DNA from: a bacterium
Lineage (GTDB): Bacteria > Desulfobacterota > DSWW01
Assembly: GCA_028277985.1 (NCBI GenBank)
Contig: JANQFG010000118.1
Location: 1 to 64,000, forward strand
DNA length: 64,000 nt
Direction: 5' to 3'
A program made the position numbers and the translations under genes. Each line of letters starts with the position of its first letter. The first letter of the stretch is position 1. This document shows positions 29,617 to 39,203 of this stretch, one piece after another. The notes under the pieces are model-generated. The model ran no database searches and was not told where the DNA came from. It saw only the letters and a list, made by a program, of their open reading frames with translations.

Positions 29617-29646
29617 ATTATAAAAGCTCTTCAGAGAAGGATTCAA
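29617..29646 (-). promoter_or_regulatory. Sigma-70 promoter for ruvX-mltG
   Basis: On the minus strand TTGAAT (29641-29646) and a perfect TATAAT (29617-29622) are separated by 18 bases. The predicted leader to the ruvX start is about 70 bases. The surrounding stretch is unusually AT-rich for this window and may also serve the plus-strand pgpA gene. Confidence 0.6.
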
Positions 29647-29750
29647 GCCGCCTCCTTCCCTTCGGAACATGGGGTCCGGCCCACCAAGGTGGTCTCCCTT
29701 GGCCCCGTTCTTGCTGAAGCATCTCCTCGGCAGAGGCATGGAGTCAGCTC

Positions 29751-30203
29751 TTGGGTACGTTCTTACACTTCGTCGCAACCGGTCTCTATGTGGGCTACCT
29801 TCCCGTGGCACCCGGAACATGGGCCACGCTGCTCGTCGGAGTTCCTCTCTGTATCGGGCTTAAGTGTATGGGTGAAATCACCTTTCTGGCCGCCCTCGCG
29901 GGCGTTCTGGGACTCTCCGTGGTCTCGTCCGGTTTCGTGGAAAAGAAGCTGGAAGAAAAGGACCCGTCTTTCGTGGTGATCGACGAAGTCACCGGGTTCC
30001 TCTTCTCCATGGTCTTCGTGCCCATTTCTGTAACCAACGTCCTGTGCGCCTGTGCTTTTTTCCGTCTGTTTGATATAGTGAAGCCCTATCCGATCCGGGT
30101 GATCGAGCAACGAATTCCGGGTGGATGGGGTATCACCCTGGATGATGTGTTGGCTGGCCTCTACGCGGGTCTCTGCGTGCACTTGGTCAGCCTCTTTCTT
30201 TAG
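29751..30203 (+). CDS. pgpA: Phosphatidylglycerophosphatase A
   Basis: PgpA dephosphorylates phosphatidylglycerophosphate to phosphatidylglycerol in the inner membrane. The 150-residue protein has the family signature GYLPVAPGTWAT near the N-terminus, VIDEVTGF near residue 76 and FRLFDIVKPYPI followed by GGWGITLDDVLAG, with about four membrane helices. The start is TTG 29751, with GGAG seven bases upstream. The ATG at 29739 is in another frame. It precedes recA by 123 bases, a common neighbour. Confidence 0.92.
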   Translation: MGTFLHFVATGLYVGYLPVAPGTWATLLVGVPLCIGLKCMGEITFLAALAGVLGLSVVSSGFVEKKLEEKDPSFVVIDEVTGFLFSMVFVPISVTNVLCACAFFRLFDIVKPYPIRVIEQRIPGGWGITLDDVLAGLYAGLCVHLVSLFL

Positions 30204-30326
30204 AAGTGGAGCCCTCGGCTTGGGATCAGATGTACTCTTTGTTCCGCAGGCTCGTCAACCGAGCCGGGTACAACTCCACTTCCCTCACGGGTCTGGCAAA
30301 GTGTTTCATCGAAGGAGGAGTCGCCC

Positions 30327-31445
30327 ATGGAAAAAGGGCTGGACAAGGAGAAGGCCATTTCCACCGCCATCACGTCGATCGAGAAGCAGTTCGGAAAAGG
30401 CTCGATCATGCGCCTCGCCGAAGGGGATCAGAAGGTGCAGAAGACCCCTTCCATCTCCACCGGCTCGCTCGGGCTGGACATGGCGCTTGGCATCGGCGGA
30501 GTGCCTCGAGGCCGGATCGTGGAGATCTACGGCCCGGAAAGCTCGGGGAAAACCACCCTGGCCCTGCACATCGTGGCGGAGGCACAGAAGTCGGGTGGCA
30601 TCACGGCATTCATCGATGCCGAGCACGCCCTGGATCTGATCTATGCAAGACGCCTGGGCGTCAAGACGGAAGACCTTCTCGTGTCGCAGCCTGATACAGG
30701 AGAACAGGCCCTCGAAATCGCCGATGTGCTCATCCAGAGCGGTGCCGTGGACGCAATCGTGGTGGACTCCGTGGCGGCACTCGTTCCCCGCGCGGAAATC
30801 AACGGCGATATGGGGGACCCCCAGATGGGCCTGCAGGCTCGGCTGATGAGCCAGGCCATGCGGAAGCTGACCGGCAGCATTCACCGTTCGAAGACGACCA
30901 TGATCTTCATCAACCAGATCCGCATGAAGATCGGCGTCATGTTCGGTAACCCGGAGACGACCACGGGAGGCAACGCGCTCAAGTTCTACTCTTCCGTACG
31001 GCTCGACATTCGGCGGATCGCCACCATCAAGTCCGGCGGGGATATCCTCGGGAACCGGACCCGGGTCCGGGTCGTGAAGAACAAGCTCGCCCCTCCGTTT
31101 CGTGAAACCGAGTTCGACGTTCTCTACGGAAAGGGCATCTCCAAGGAAGGTGAGCTTCTCGACCTCGGCCTTCATCACGAGCTCATCGAAAAATCCGGCC
31201 CATGGTACTCCTACGGGTCCGAACGGATAGGCCAGGGCCGTGAGAACGCACGCATCTTCCTTTCGGACAACCCGGACATCCAGGAAGAGATCCGCGGCAA
31301 GGTCATGGAAAAGGCCGGATTCGGCGAGGCGGAGAAAGAGGAGGGAAAGCAGGAAGCGGCGGCAGGGGAGAAAGAACGGGCGGCAGGGGAGAAAGAACGG
31401 GCGGAAGGGACGAAGAAGCCGGACAAACGGAAGAAGGGGGGCTAA
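30327..31445 (+). CDS. recA: Recombinase RecA
   Basis: RecA forms filaments on single-stranded DNA, drives strand exchange and promotes LexA cleavage. Walker A is GPESSGKT (residues 69-76). Walker [10 protein letters not shown], loop L1 and loop L2 (GNPETTTGG) are intact. GAAGGAGGAG precedes ATG 30327. At 372 residues it is about 20 longer than E. coli RecA. The tail after about residue 335 replaces the usual acidic end with a Glu/Lys/Arg/Ala-rich repeat containing AGEKERA twice and a basic finish. I saw no clear LexA box upstream. A 6-bp GTGGAG/CTCCAC hairpin surrounds part of the leader. Confidence 0.98.
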   Translation: MEKGLDKEKAISTAITSIEKQFGKGSIMRLAEGDQKVQKTPSISTGSLGLDMALGIGGVPRGRIVEIYGPESSGKTTLALHIVAEAQKSGGITAFIDAEHALDLIYARRLGVKTEDLLVSQPDTGEQALEIADVLIQSGAVDAIVVDSVAALVPRAEINGDMGDPQMGLQARLMSQAMRKLTGSIHRSKTTMIFINQIRMKIGVMFGNPETTTGGNALKFYSSVRLDIRRIATIKSGGDILGNRTRVRVVKNKLAPPFRETEFDVLYGKGISKEGELLDLGLHHELIEKSGPWYSYGSERIGQGRENARIFLSDNPDIQEEIRGKVMEKAGFGEAEKEEGKQEAAAGEKERAAGEKERAEGTKKPDKRKKGG

Positions 31446-31449
31446 AGCC

Positions 31450-32655
31450 TTGGAATGGAACGATATCCTTAAGATCGCGATCAGTCGCGGGGCCTCGGAC
31501 ATTCACCTGCGTGCCGGGTTGCGCCCCATCCTGCGCATCATGGGGACCCTCTACCCGTACAAGGAGCACCCGCCCGTCTCGGCCGAGGACATCGATGAGA
31601 CGATCAACGGCCTGCTCAACGACCGGCAAAGGGAGAAATTCAACCAGGGCAAGCAGATCGACATCTCGACCGGCATGGGGGACCAGGGACGGTTCCGGAT
31701 CAACATCTTCCAGCAACGTGGTGTCCCGAGCATGGTCTGCCGGTTCATCCCGTACCGGATTCAGACGACCGACGAGCTCTTCCTTCCCCCGATCATCAAG
31801 AAGATCGCAATGGAACAGAGGGGGCTGGTCCTGCTGACCGGAACGACGGGGAGTGGAAAATCGACCACCCTGGCGGCCATCATTCACCACATCAACAACC
31901 ACCGCAATTGTCACATCATCACGATCGAGGATCCGATCGAGTTTCTCCACCGGGACCACAAGTGCCTGATCAACCAGAGGGAGGTGGGCTTCGACACCGA
32001 CACCTTCGCAGCCGCCCTCCGTGCCGCCCTTCGTCAGGACCCGGACGTGATCCTGGTCGGTGAGATGCGGGACTTCGAGACGATCCAGACCGCCATTCTC
32101 GCGGCGGAGACCGGGCACCTCGTGCTCAGTACACTCCACACGCTGGACGCGACGGAGAGTATCCACCGTATCATCACCGTTTTCCCTTCCCATCAGCAGC
32201 AACAGATACGGAGACAGCTCGGCGGTATCCTCCGTGGTGTGATCTCCCAGCGACTCGTTTCCCGCGCGGACGGGCGGGGCCGCGTGCCGGCGGTGGAAGT
32301 AATGATCGGTACGGCCCGCATCCGCGAATGCATAGAAGACAGCGCTAGAACGAAGGAGATCCGAGACGCCATTGCCAAGGGCTACACGACCTACGGCATG
32401 CAGACCTTTGACCAGTCCCTGATGTACCTGCTGGAAAAAGGGCTGATCACCTACGAGGAGGCCCTTCTCCAGTGCAGCAACCCGGATGATTTCGCCTTGA
32501 AGGTCCGGGGAATCTACTCGACCAGCGACGATCGTTGGGAGGGGTTCGAGGCAAAGGTCGAGATGGAGCAGGAGGAGCAGGGCGAAGAAGCGGAAGAGCC
32601 GCCCAGTGAAGGTGAAGACACCGAAGCGATGAAGATCGAGAGGTTCGACAAGTGA
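31450..32655 (+). CDS. pilT: PilT-like type IV pilus retraction ATPase
   Basis: This 401-residue protein has the PilT N-terminal PAS-like domain (GASDIHLRAGLRPILRIMG) and the secretion ATPase core: Walker A GTTGSGKSTTL near residue 137, the Asp box IEDPIEF, Walker B DVILVGEMRD and the His box STLHTLDATESI. PilT depolymerises pili, though some homologues act elsewhere. A 45-residue, strongly acidic C-terminal extension (EQEEQGEEAEE) is unusual. The TTG start at 31450 has GGGGG nine bases before it, and the stop overlaps the alaS GTG. No other pilus gene is present, so the paralogue type cannot be told. Confidence 0.88.
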   Translation: MEWNDILKIAISRGASDIHLRAGLRPILRIMGTLYPYKEHPPVSAEDIDETINGLLNDRQREKFNQGKQIDISTGMGDQGRFRINIFQQRGVPSMVCRFIPYRIQTTDELFLPPIIKKIAMEQRGLVLLTGTTGSGKSTTLAAIIHHINNHRNCHIITIEDPIEFLHRDHKCLINQREVGFDTDTFAAALRAALRQDPDVILVGEMRDFETIQTAILAAETGHLVLSTLHTLDATESIHRIITVFPSHQQQQIRRQLGGILRGVISQRLVSRADGRGRVPAVEVMIGTARIRECIEDSARTKEIRDAIAKGYTTYGMQTFDQSLMYLLEKGLITYEEALLQCSNPDDFALKVRGIYSTSDDRWEGFEAKVEMEQEEQGEEAEEPPSEGEDTEAMKIERFDK

Positions 32656-35297
32656 AGTCCCTTTCTGCGCAAAAGATCCGTACGGAATTCCTCGAATATT
32701 TTCAAGGGCAGGGACATCAGAAGGTTCGGTCCTCCTCCCTGATCCCTTCGAACGACCCGACCGTACTGTTGACGACCGCCGGCATGCAGCAATTCAAGCC
32801 TTACTTCCTCGGGGAGCAGGAGCCACCTGCCACACGGCTGACGACCGCACAGAAGTGCTTCCGCACATCGGACATCGAGGAGGTGGGGGATTCGACTCAC
32901 GACACCTTCTTCGAGATGCTGGGAAACTTCTCGGTGGGAGACTATTTCAAGAAAGAGGCAATCGACTTTGCGTGGGATCTTCTCGTGGGCCAATGGGAGC
33001 TCCCTGCGGAGCGCCTTTCCATCACCGTATTCGGAGGGATCGAGTCCCTCCCACCGGATGAGGAGGCGGAGGATCTCTGGAAGGCCAAGGACGTGCCCGC
33101 GGAGAAGATTGTGCGGTTCGGTCCAGAGGACAACTTCTGGGGGCCTCCCGGAACGACCGGACCCTGCGGTCCCTGCTCGGAAATCCACTACGATCTCACG
33201 CAGGTTCCGTGCAGCGATCCCTCCTGCGGCCCCAATTGCGAATGTGGTCGGTTCCTGGAGATATGGAACCTCGTCTTCATGGAATACAACAAGCAGGAAA
33301 ACGGGAACTATGACCCCCTGCCGTCGAAGAACATCGACACCGGCATGGGGCTCGAGCGGATCGCCCTGGTCCTGCAGCGAAAGGAGGACATCTTCGCCAC
33401 CGATCTGTTCGCCCCCATACTCGAGGCGGTCGAGCAGATCTGCAAGTTCTCCCTGAAGGACGCCGATGAAGAGGTGGTTCGATCCTCACGTATCATCGCG
33501 GACCACATCCGTGCCGCCACCTTCCTGGTGTCGGACGGCGTGCTTCCGTCCAACGACGGGAGAGGATACGTCTTGCGAAGAATCCTGCGCAAGGCCCTGG
33601 TCCACGGTCGAAGACTCGGGCAAACAGAGCCCTTTGTGAATCCACTGTTGAACGTGGTGATCGACAACTTCCAGGAGGCCTATCCGGAGCTCTCGGACAA
33701 CCGTGTCTTTGTCTCCCGCGTCCTGGGGAGCGAGGAGGAGAGATTCCTTCAGACCCTTGAAACGGGCATTCGTATCTTCCAGACAGAAGGCGAGAGATTG
33801 CACGAGGCCGGAGAAAAGACTCTGCCCGGAGATGTGGTCTTCAAGCTCTACGACACTTTCGGCTTTCCCCCGGAACTCACGGAAGACATGGCCGGCGAAC
33901 GAGGGATGGGAATCGACAGGGCCGGTTTCGAGAAGTGCATGGAGGAGCAGCGGGAAAAGGCCAGGGCCTCCTGGCGCGGCGGCGAGCAGCAAGGGCTGAC
34001 CCAGGAGGGAACCCTCGCAGGCGTCCAGAGCGAATTCATCGGCTACGATCGGGCCGAGATCAGCTCGGTCGTCACGCATCTGTTCGCAGAGGGACAGCGG
34101 ACGGGAGAGATCGGCCAGGGGCAGGAAGCTCAGCTCGTCTGCTCCCAGACGCCCTTCTATGCCGAGAGCGGGGGGCAGGTAGGCGACGAGGGTCTGATCG
34201 AAGGACCGGAAGGGGCATTTCGCGTCTCGGACGTGAAATACGGTCCGGGAGACGTCACCCTCCACCGAGGAGAAGTCGTGAGCGGGCGGTTTCAGGAGAA
34301 TCAGGAAGTCATCCTGAAGGTCGATCAGGGTCGAAGACGGTCCACGGCCCGCAACCACACCGCAACGCATCTTCTGCACTACGCTCTCCGGACCGTGCTC
34401 GGCGATCATGTCCGACAGTCCGGCTCCCTGGTGGCACCGGACCGACTCCGGTTCGACTTCACCCACTTCGCGGCCCTCGAAGAGACGGAGATCGACTCGC
34501 TGGAATCCATCGTCAACGAGAAGATCCTCGAGAACGAGCCGGTCGGTGTTCGCACGCTGCCTTTCGCCGATGCACAAGCGGAAAAGGCGATCGCCCTGTT
34601 CGGAGAGAAGTACGACGACCAGGTCCGCATGGTCAGTCTCCGGGACTACAGCAAGGAGCTCTGCGGGGGCACACACGTCTCGAGGACGGGCGACATCGGC
34701 CTGTTCAAGATCTTGAGCGAATCGAGCGTGGCCGCGGGGGTCCGACGGATCGAAGCACTCACCGGGCAAGGCTCCCTCGGGCACGTCCAGTCGATCGAGA
34801 AGGAATACCGAACCCTCGCGCATTCCCTGCAGGCCCGGCCGGGCGAGTTGGCCGAACGCCTCCTCCAGCTTCAGAAGCGACAGAAGGAGCTCGAGAAATC
34901 CCTGAAGGGCAAGACGGTAGACCGGCTCAAGGAGTCTGCACGGGAGTTGGCCGAAAATGCGGAGACCGTAGGGGAAGTTCCCTGTGTCACGGCGGAATTC
35001 GAGGCGGACGCAGAAACCCTTCGAAAGCTCACGGACATGATTCGAGACCGGCTGAAGGGAGGCGTCATCCTTCTCGGCAGCCGGAACGAGGGAAAGGCTC
35101 TCCTGGTGCTCACCGTGGCCAAGGAACTCACACCACGTCTCCATGCGGGAAAACTCATCAAGGAAGCAGCCAAGGAAGTCGGCGGTGGAGGTGGGGGAAA
35201 GCCGGAGATGGCCCAGGCTGGGGGATCCTCGCCCGAACATATGGAGAAGGCCTTCCGGAAACTCAAAGAGCTCATCCTGGCTGCCCCCCCCGGGTAG
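32652..35297 (+). CDS. alaS: Alanyl-tRNA synthetase
   Basis: AlaRS charges tRNA-Ala and edits Ser and Gly. The class II N-terminal domain includes LIPSNDPTVLLTTAGMQQF, and the editing domain has HTATHLLHYALR with CGGTHVSRTGDIG, giving the zinc ligands. The C-Ala tail with coiled coil ends in the Gly-rich GGGGGGKPEMAQAGG. A Cys-rich patch CSDPSCGPNCECGRF near residue 180 is typical of delta-type AlaRS. The 881-residue length is normal. GTG 32652 overlaps the pilT stop, so translation is coupled. Hairpin element copy C follows 34 bases after the stop. Confidence 0.98.
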   Translation: MKSLSAQKIRTEFLEYFQGQGHQKVRSSSLIPSNDPTVLLTTAGMQQFKPYFLGEQEPPATRLTTAQKCFRTSDIEEVGDSTHDTFFEMLGNFSVGDYFKKEAIDFAWDLLVGQWELPAERLSITVFGGIESLPPDEEAEDLWKAKDVPAEKIVRFGPEDNFWGPPGTTGPCGPCSEIHYDLTQVPCSDPSCGPNCECGRFLEIWNLVFMEYNKQENGNYDPLPSKNIDTGMGLERIALVLQRKEDIFATDLFAPILEAVEQICKFSLKDADEEVVRSSRIIADHIRAATFLVSDGVLPSNDGRGYVLRRILRKALVHGRRLGQTEPFVNPLLNVVIDNFQEAYPELSDNRVFVSRVLGSEEERFLQTLETGIRIFQTEGERLHEAGEKTLPGDVVFKLYDTFGFPPELTEDMAGERGMGIDRAGFEKCMEEQREKARASWRGGEQQGLTQEGTLAGVQSEFIGYDRAEISSVVTHLFAEGQRTGEIGQGQEAQLVCSQTPFYAESGGQVGDEGLIEGPEGAFRVSDVKYGPGDVTLHRGEVVSGRFQENQEVILKVDQGRRRSTARNHTATHLLHYALRTVLGDHVRQSGSLVAPDRLRFDFTHFAALEETEIDSLESIVNEKILENEPVGVRTLPFADAQAEKAIALFGEKYDDQVRMVSLRDYSKELCGGTHVSRTGDIGLFKILSESSVAAGVRRIEALTGQGSLGHVQSIEKEYRTLAHSLQARPGELAERLLQLQKRQKELEKSLKGKTVDRLKESARELAENAETVGEVPCVTAEFEADAETLRKLTDMIRDRLKGGVILLGSRNEGKALLVLTVAKELTPRLHAGKLIKEAAKEVGGGGGGKPEMAQAGGSSPEHMEKAFRKLKELILAAPPG

Positions 35298-35330
35298 CAA
35301 TCTTCACACGAATCTCGACAGCATGCATCA

Positions 35331-35437
35331 GGCCTTAGGATGGGGTATCCCGTCTCGGTCTGATTGTGCTCCGTCGCCCCCCCGTTTCTACAAAGTCGCC
35401 CGGCACAGACCGAGACGGGATACCCCATCCTAAGGCC
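35331..35437 (-). repeat. Hairpin element copy C (32-bp perfect arms, short loop type)
   Basis: Bases 35331-35362 and 35406-35437 are exact reverse complements over 32 bp. The 43-base loop read on the minus strand gives CCGGGCGACTTTGTAGA and then GGGGGGGCGACGGAGC, almost identical to copy B at 3010-3116, although the arms have different sequence. It lies between the convergent genes alaS and bamD. Confidence 0.9.
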
Positions 35438-35756
35438 AAGTACGCTGGTTTCGCGATTTGAGTGTATGGATGCTGGCTCGTGACAGAGACGGGCTCACAG
35501 GTAAGGATCGGAGCGATCGCTTCTGAGTTTGCCGGCGTGTCACCAGGAAGCAACCTCAAAGCCTTCTCACAGGCCGGTCGTTCAGAAACGTCCATATGCA
35601 AGGCCCACGAAACCGGCCCCCGCGAAGGCGGGGGTCCATGTAACGTTGAGGCGTACACCGTACGTCGCAGTGACGCAGAAGGATTGTAACGCGTGTTGTT
35701 GAGTTTCCGTTGCGGCACGAGAGGGTGACTACAATGTCTAATCGCGGGCCGGCTGG
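35438..35756. other. Intergenic region between alaS and bamD
   Basis: After hairpin copy C about 320 bases remain without a credible gene. A strong hairpin with arms CCCCCGC and GCGGGGG lies near 35615-35632 and may end bamD transcription on the minus strand. I see no tRNA, riboswitch or mobile element. Confidence 0.5.
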
Positions 35757-36614
35757 CTATTCGTACCCGAACATGTAGAAGACCCGCTCCTTGAAGCGGA
35801 AGTATCGGGATACCATGGTGAACCGGCCCTTCTCGATATCCCTCAGGAAGGTGTCCGCCTTGGAGCGGTAGGGGCTCTCCGGATACTGATACACCAGGGA
35901 ACTGAACGCCTTCGACGCCTCCGGGTCTTCCCTCAGAAAGAAATGACACTTGCCCATGTAATAGAGCGCCCGGTCCGCCACCCCCTCGATCGGGTACTTG
36001 TCCAGGATCCTCTGGAACCTCTTCAAGGCAGCGTAGTAATCGGCCCCACGATAGTAGAAGTGGGCCACATAGAAATCGTGTTCAGCGAGCCGGCCGTTTA
36101 CCTGAACCAGCATTTCGCCCGCTTCCTCGGTGTAGGGACTCGTAGGGAACCGGGAAATGAGTTCGACGAGCTCCCGCTTCGAATTGTCCATGGAAGACAC
36201 GTCCCGGTCGATGGTCCTGAACTGCTCGGAATAGGAAATCGCCTTCATCCAGAGTACGAAGGGGATATGTTCATTGGTAGGGTGGAGCTCCTGAAAGCCC
36301 TGGAGGTGCACCAGTGCCTCTACATACTTCTTGTCCAGGAAATAGGATTCGGCGATCTTGAGTTCAGCCTGGATCGCATAGAAGCTGAAGGGGTAGTTCT
36401 CGAGTATCTTCTGAAAGAAGGGGATCGCGTCCCGGTAGTCTTTCTTGTCGAACTTCTCCATCCCCATTCGGTAGTTCTCTTCCGCCGTCGGCTCCCGCGG
36501 CTCCTGCTTCGCCGCGCACCCGACGACCAGGGCGACCATCGCCAGCAGCAAGAGCCCCCGACCCCAGGGACTGTTTCCGTAAGCTCTGCCGTGGAAATAT
36601 TGAATAAGCCTCAT
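35757..36614 (-). CDS. bamD: Outer-membrane assembly lipoprotein BamD
   Basis: BamD is the TPR lipoprotein of the BAM complex that folds outer-membrane proteins. The 285-residue protein starts with a signal peptide ending in the lipobox LVVGC (Cys about residue 33). TPR-like repeats follow, such as NYRMGMEKFDKKDYRDAI and YPIEGVADRALYYMGKCHF, with the conserved FPTSPY. This matches the YfiO/BamD family in size and order. It is monocistronic, transcribed away from the Nif3-like gene. Confidence 0.9.
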   Translation of the reverse strand: MRLIQYFHGRAYGNSPWGRGLLLLAMVALVVGCAAKQEPREPTAEENYRMGMEKFDKKDYRDAIPFFQKILENYPFSFYAIQAELKIAESYFLDKKYVEALVHLQGFQELHPTNEHIPFVLWMKAISYSEQFRTIDRDVSSMDNSKRELVELISRFPTSPYTEEAGEMLVQVNGRLAEHDFYVAHFYYRGADYYAALKRFQRILDKYPIEGVADRALYYMGKCHFFLREDPEASKAFSSLVYQYPESPYRSKADTFLRDIEKGRFTMVSRYFRFKERVFYMFGYE

Positions 36615-36897
36615 GCGTCTTGCTCCTTCCCTTCATTTCAGTCTTAGCAGAAGGCTGGGGCCGAGTCAAAGCGTGCGATCCCCTATCACGTCTTGATTGA
36701 CCCGCCCCGCCGACTCTGTGGCCATTCAAGAACCGGGACGGAACAGGAGATGCCGCCCAAAGCCACACCACCCCACCCCCGGGGCTGTCAGACCTCGCTC
36801 TGTGAGGATAGACATTCTTTGACCGAGACGCTAGATTATGTGCCGAGAGTCGTTGGGACACCGCCGATCGGAACAACCGAAAAGGAATCCGCTTGAT

Positions 36898-37674
36898 ATG
36901 GAGAAATCCTCCCCGATTGAGCTCAAGGAACTGGTTGCATACCTGGATCAGTATCTACAGACGAGTGCCTTTTCAGACGCTTCGGCAAACGGCCTCCAGG
37001 TGGAAGGAAGCGGCACTGTTCGACGCATCGGCCTGGCCGTGGATGCCTCCCTGGAGTCGGTCCTGATGGCAGCCGAGGGGGGATGCGATCTCCTGATCGT
37101 CCATCACGGCCTTCTCTGGGGTGCGGAGGTCCGAATTTGCGGCCACATCTACCGGCGCATCCGCGCCCTGATCCAGGCGGACATGGCTCTCTATGCCTCT
37201 CACCTCCCGCTCGACGCCCATCCCGAGGTGGGCAACAACGCCCAGATCGCGGGGGAGCTGCCCCTCTCCGATGTCGGGCCCTTCGGAGAATACAAGGGGA
37301 TGTCCATTGGCTTTCAGGGAAGCCTGGAAGCTCCGATCCTGCTTCAGGATGCTGTCGATATCTGTACGGAGGGAATCGGTCCTCCAAAAGCACTCCTGAC
37401 CTTCGGGCCGCAAAGGGTCGGTCGAGTGGGCATCATTTCCGGTTCCGCTTCAGAGCCCCCTATTTTTGACGAGGCCTCTCGCAAAGGAATCGACCTGCTG
37501 GTCACCGGCGAGCCGAAGCTCGAAGCGTACTACCTGGCGCAGGAATACGGACTGAATGTGTTCTACGGAGGCCACTACCGGACCGAAACCTTCGGGGTGA
37601 AGGCCCTGGGGGATCATCTCTCCGCGCGATTCGGTCTCCCAACCGAGTTCATTGAGACCGCCTGTCCATTCTAG
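36898..37674 (+). CDS. Nif3-like dinuclear metal center protein
   Basis: This 258-residue protein matches the Nif3/YbgI family, sometimes labelled GTP cyclohydrolase I type 2, whose cellular role is unsettled. The metal-binding signatures are LIVHHGLLWG near residue 64, YASHLPLDAHPEVGNN near residue 98 and the late GGHYRTETFGV segment that supplies further His and Glu ligands. I chose ATG 36898 behind AAAAGGAATCC. An ATG at 36838 would add 20 unconserved residues. It is divergent from bamD and convergent with the acyl-CoA dehydrogenase. Confidence 0.9.
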   Translation: MEKSSPIELKELVAYLDQYLQTSAFSDASANGLQVEGSGTVRRIGLAVDASLESVLMAAEGGCDLLIVHHGLLWGAEVRICGHIYRRIRALIQADMALYASHLPLDAHPEVGNNAQIAGELPLSDVGPFGEYKGMSIGFQGSLEAPILLQDAVDICTEGIGPPKALLTFGPQRVGRVGIISGSASEPPIFDEASRKGIDLLVTGEPKLEAYYLAQEYGLNVFYGGHYRTETFGVKALGDHLSARFGLPTEFIETACPF

Positions 37675-37749
37675 TGCGATCCCTGTTCTCAACTGCGCAC
37701 AAAAAAAAGGGACCTTCCGGACCTCTTCAACCCGCTGCCTCTTGGCGAG

Positions 37750-37840
37750 CTGGTTCAAGAAGTCAAGAACATCCCCTGTTTCGTTCTTCAGTAAGTGATC
37801 CTTCCCTTTCGCCTTTCCCCTTTGACCTTTCACCTTTCGC
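37750..37840. repeat. Half copy of the heptad repeat element
   Basis: GCTGGTTCAAG near 37750 matches the inner part of the element at 12762-12910. A pyrimidine heptad run (CCTTTCG, CCTTTGA, CCTTTCA) follows at 37801-37840. The purine arm of the full element is missing. It lies between two convergent genes. A similar short run occurs at about 51988-52018. Confidence 0.5.
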
Positions 37841-37891
37841 TTCACACAAAGGACCGTGTTCTCTCAGATACACGGAAGGGTCGCACGGAGG

Positions 37892-39061
37892 CTAAAGCGT
37901 ATTCGCAACGACCATGCGCTGGATCTCCTGGGTTCCCTCGTAGATCTGCGTGATCTTCGCATCCCGCATGAAACGCTCTACAGGGTATTCCTTGGTATAG
38001 CCGTAGCCTCCCAGAACCTGGATCGCCTCGATCGTGACCCACATGGCAACGTCTCCGCAGAAGGTCTTGGAAGCAGAGGAATAACGGATCTGCTCGGGCA
38101 GGAGCCGGCTCATGTCTTTGGGACACTGCTGCAGGACGGCACCACACTTGTACAGGAGCTGCCGAGCCGCCTCGATCTGGATGAACATGTCGGCCAGCTT
38201 GAATGAGACTCCCTGGAACTTGTTGATCGGATTACCGAAGGCGATCCGTTCTTTTGCATACTCGGCGGCGTATTCGGCGGCACCCGTGGCGATCCCCAGA
38301 GCCTGGGCAGCGATTCCGGGGCGGCTGAAATCCAGGGTCTTCATCATGATATGGAAGCCGGTCCCCTCTTCGGCCAGCAGGTTCTCGGCGGGCACCCTGC
38401 AGTCCTCGAATATCAGCTCCACCGTGTCCGAGGAGCGAATTCCGAGCTTGTCTTCCTTCTTCCCTACCGAAAATCCGGGAAAGTCCTTTTCCACGATAAA
38501 GACGCTCGATGCCTTGTGGGACTTGTTTTCCGGGTTCGTGATGGCATAGACCGTGATCGTCTCTGCCACGCCACCGTTGGTGATGAAGTTCTTGGCCCCG
38601 TTCAGGATGTACTCGTCCCCCTTCTTCTCCGCCTTGCACTTCAGGCGCGCCACGTCGGAGCCACCTCCCGGCTCGGTCAGCCCGAAGGCGGCGAGCTTCT
38701 CCCCACTGGACAGGGCGGGCAGGTACTTCGCCTTCTGATCTTCGTTCGCAGCCAACAGGATGGGCAGCGTTCCCAGTTCCTGGACCGCCACATTCAGGCC
38801 AACAGACGCATCCACTTTGCAGAGTTCCTCGATCACGAGGATCAGGCTCAGCATTCCGGCATCCGCACCGCCATACGCCTCGGGGAAGTCGATCCCCATC
38901 AGGCCGTTCTCACCCAGCAGCTTGACCATGTCCCAGTCGAACTTCGCCTCTTCGTCCCGTTTCGCTGCTCCGGGTTCCACCTGTTCCTTGGCCATCTTCC
39001 TGACCATATCCTGCAACATTCGTTGTTCTTCGGTCAGATCGTACTGCACCAGGTCTACCAT
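37892..39061 (-). CDS. Acyl-CoA dehydrogenase, short-chain type
   Basis: The 389-residue flavoprotein oxidises acyl-CoA to trans-2-enoyl-CoA and passes electrons to electron-transfer flavoprotein. The FAD and substrate motifs FGLTEPGGGSDVA and FITNGG are visible. The catalytic Glu sits in QIYEGTQEIQR near the C-terminus, the position used by short-chain and butyryl-CoA dehydrogenases. The start at 39061 has GAGGAGAGGAGCG before it; the open frame continues upstream without similarity. No etfAB or hydratase gene lies nearby, so the exact substrate cannot be inferred. Confidence 0.93.
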   Translation of the reverse strand: MVDLVQYDLTEEQRMLQDMVRKMAKEQVEPGAAKRDEEAKFDWDMVKLLGENGLMGIDFPEAYGGADAGMLSLILVIEELCKVDASVGLNVAVQELGTLPILLAANEDQKAKYLPALSSGEKLAAFGLTEPGGGSDVARLKCKAEKKGDEYILNGAKNFITNGGVAETITVYAITNPENKSHKASSVFIVEKDFPGFSVGKKEDKLGIRSSDTVELIFEDCRVPAENLLAEEGTGFHIMMKTLDFSRPGIAAQALGIATGAAEYAAEYAKERIAFGNPINKFQGVSFKLADMFIQIEAARQLLYKCGAVLQQCPKDMSRLLPEQIRYSSASKTFCGDVAMWVTIEAIQVLGGYGYTKEYPVERFMRDAKITQIYEGTQEIQRMVVANTL

Positions 39062-39139
39062 CGCTCCTCTCCTCATGTCCGGTGTAGGTAAGACGTCAGC
39101 CCCTCCTGGAATTTCAGGGGCAGAAAGGCACAAATTCGT

Positions 39140-39148
39140 ATTATAACA
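39140..39148 (-). promoter_or_regulatory. Extended -10 promoter for the acyl-CoA dehydrogenase gene
   Basis: On the minus strand the sequence TGTTATAAT gives a perfect -10 hexamer with the extended TG. No good -35 box is present 17 bases upstream, so an activator could be involved. The leader would be about 70 bases. Confidence 0.45.
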
Positions 39149-39203
39149 GATTTGAGGCTCGAACGGAAGATGTCGGCCTTTAGGGTCGCCTGTACCAGAG
39201 ACG

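Noticed and set aside
30204-30326. LexA box before recA
   Set aside because: The stretch with GTAC and GTTC near 30235 matches neither the Gram-positive nor the enteric SOS consensus.
35438-35756. tRNA or riboswitch between alaS and bamD
   Set aside because: No cloverleaf with the conserved TTC loop and no known riboswitch core could be drawn.
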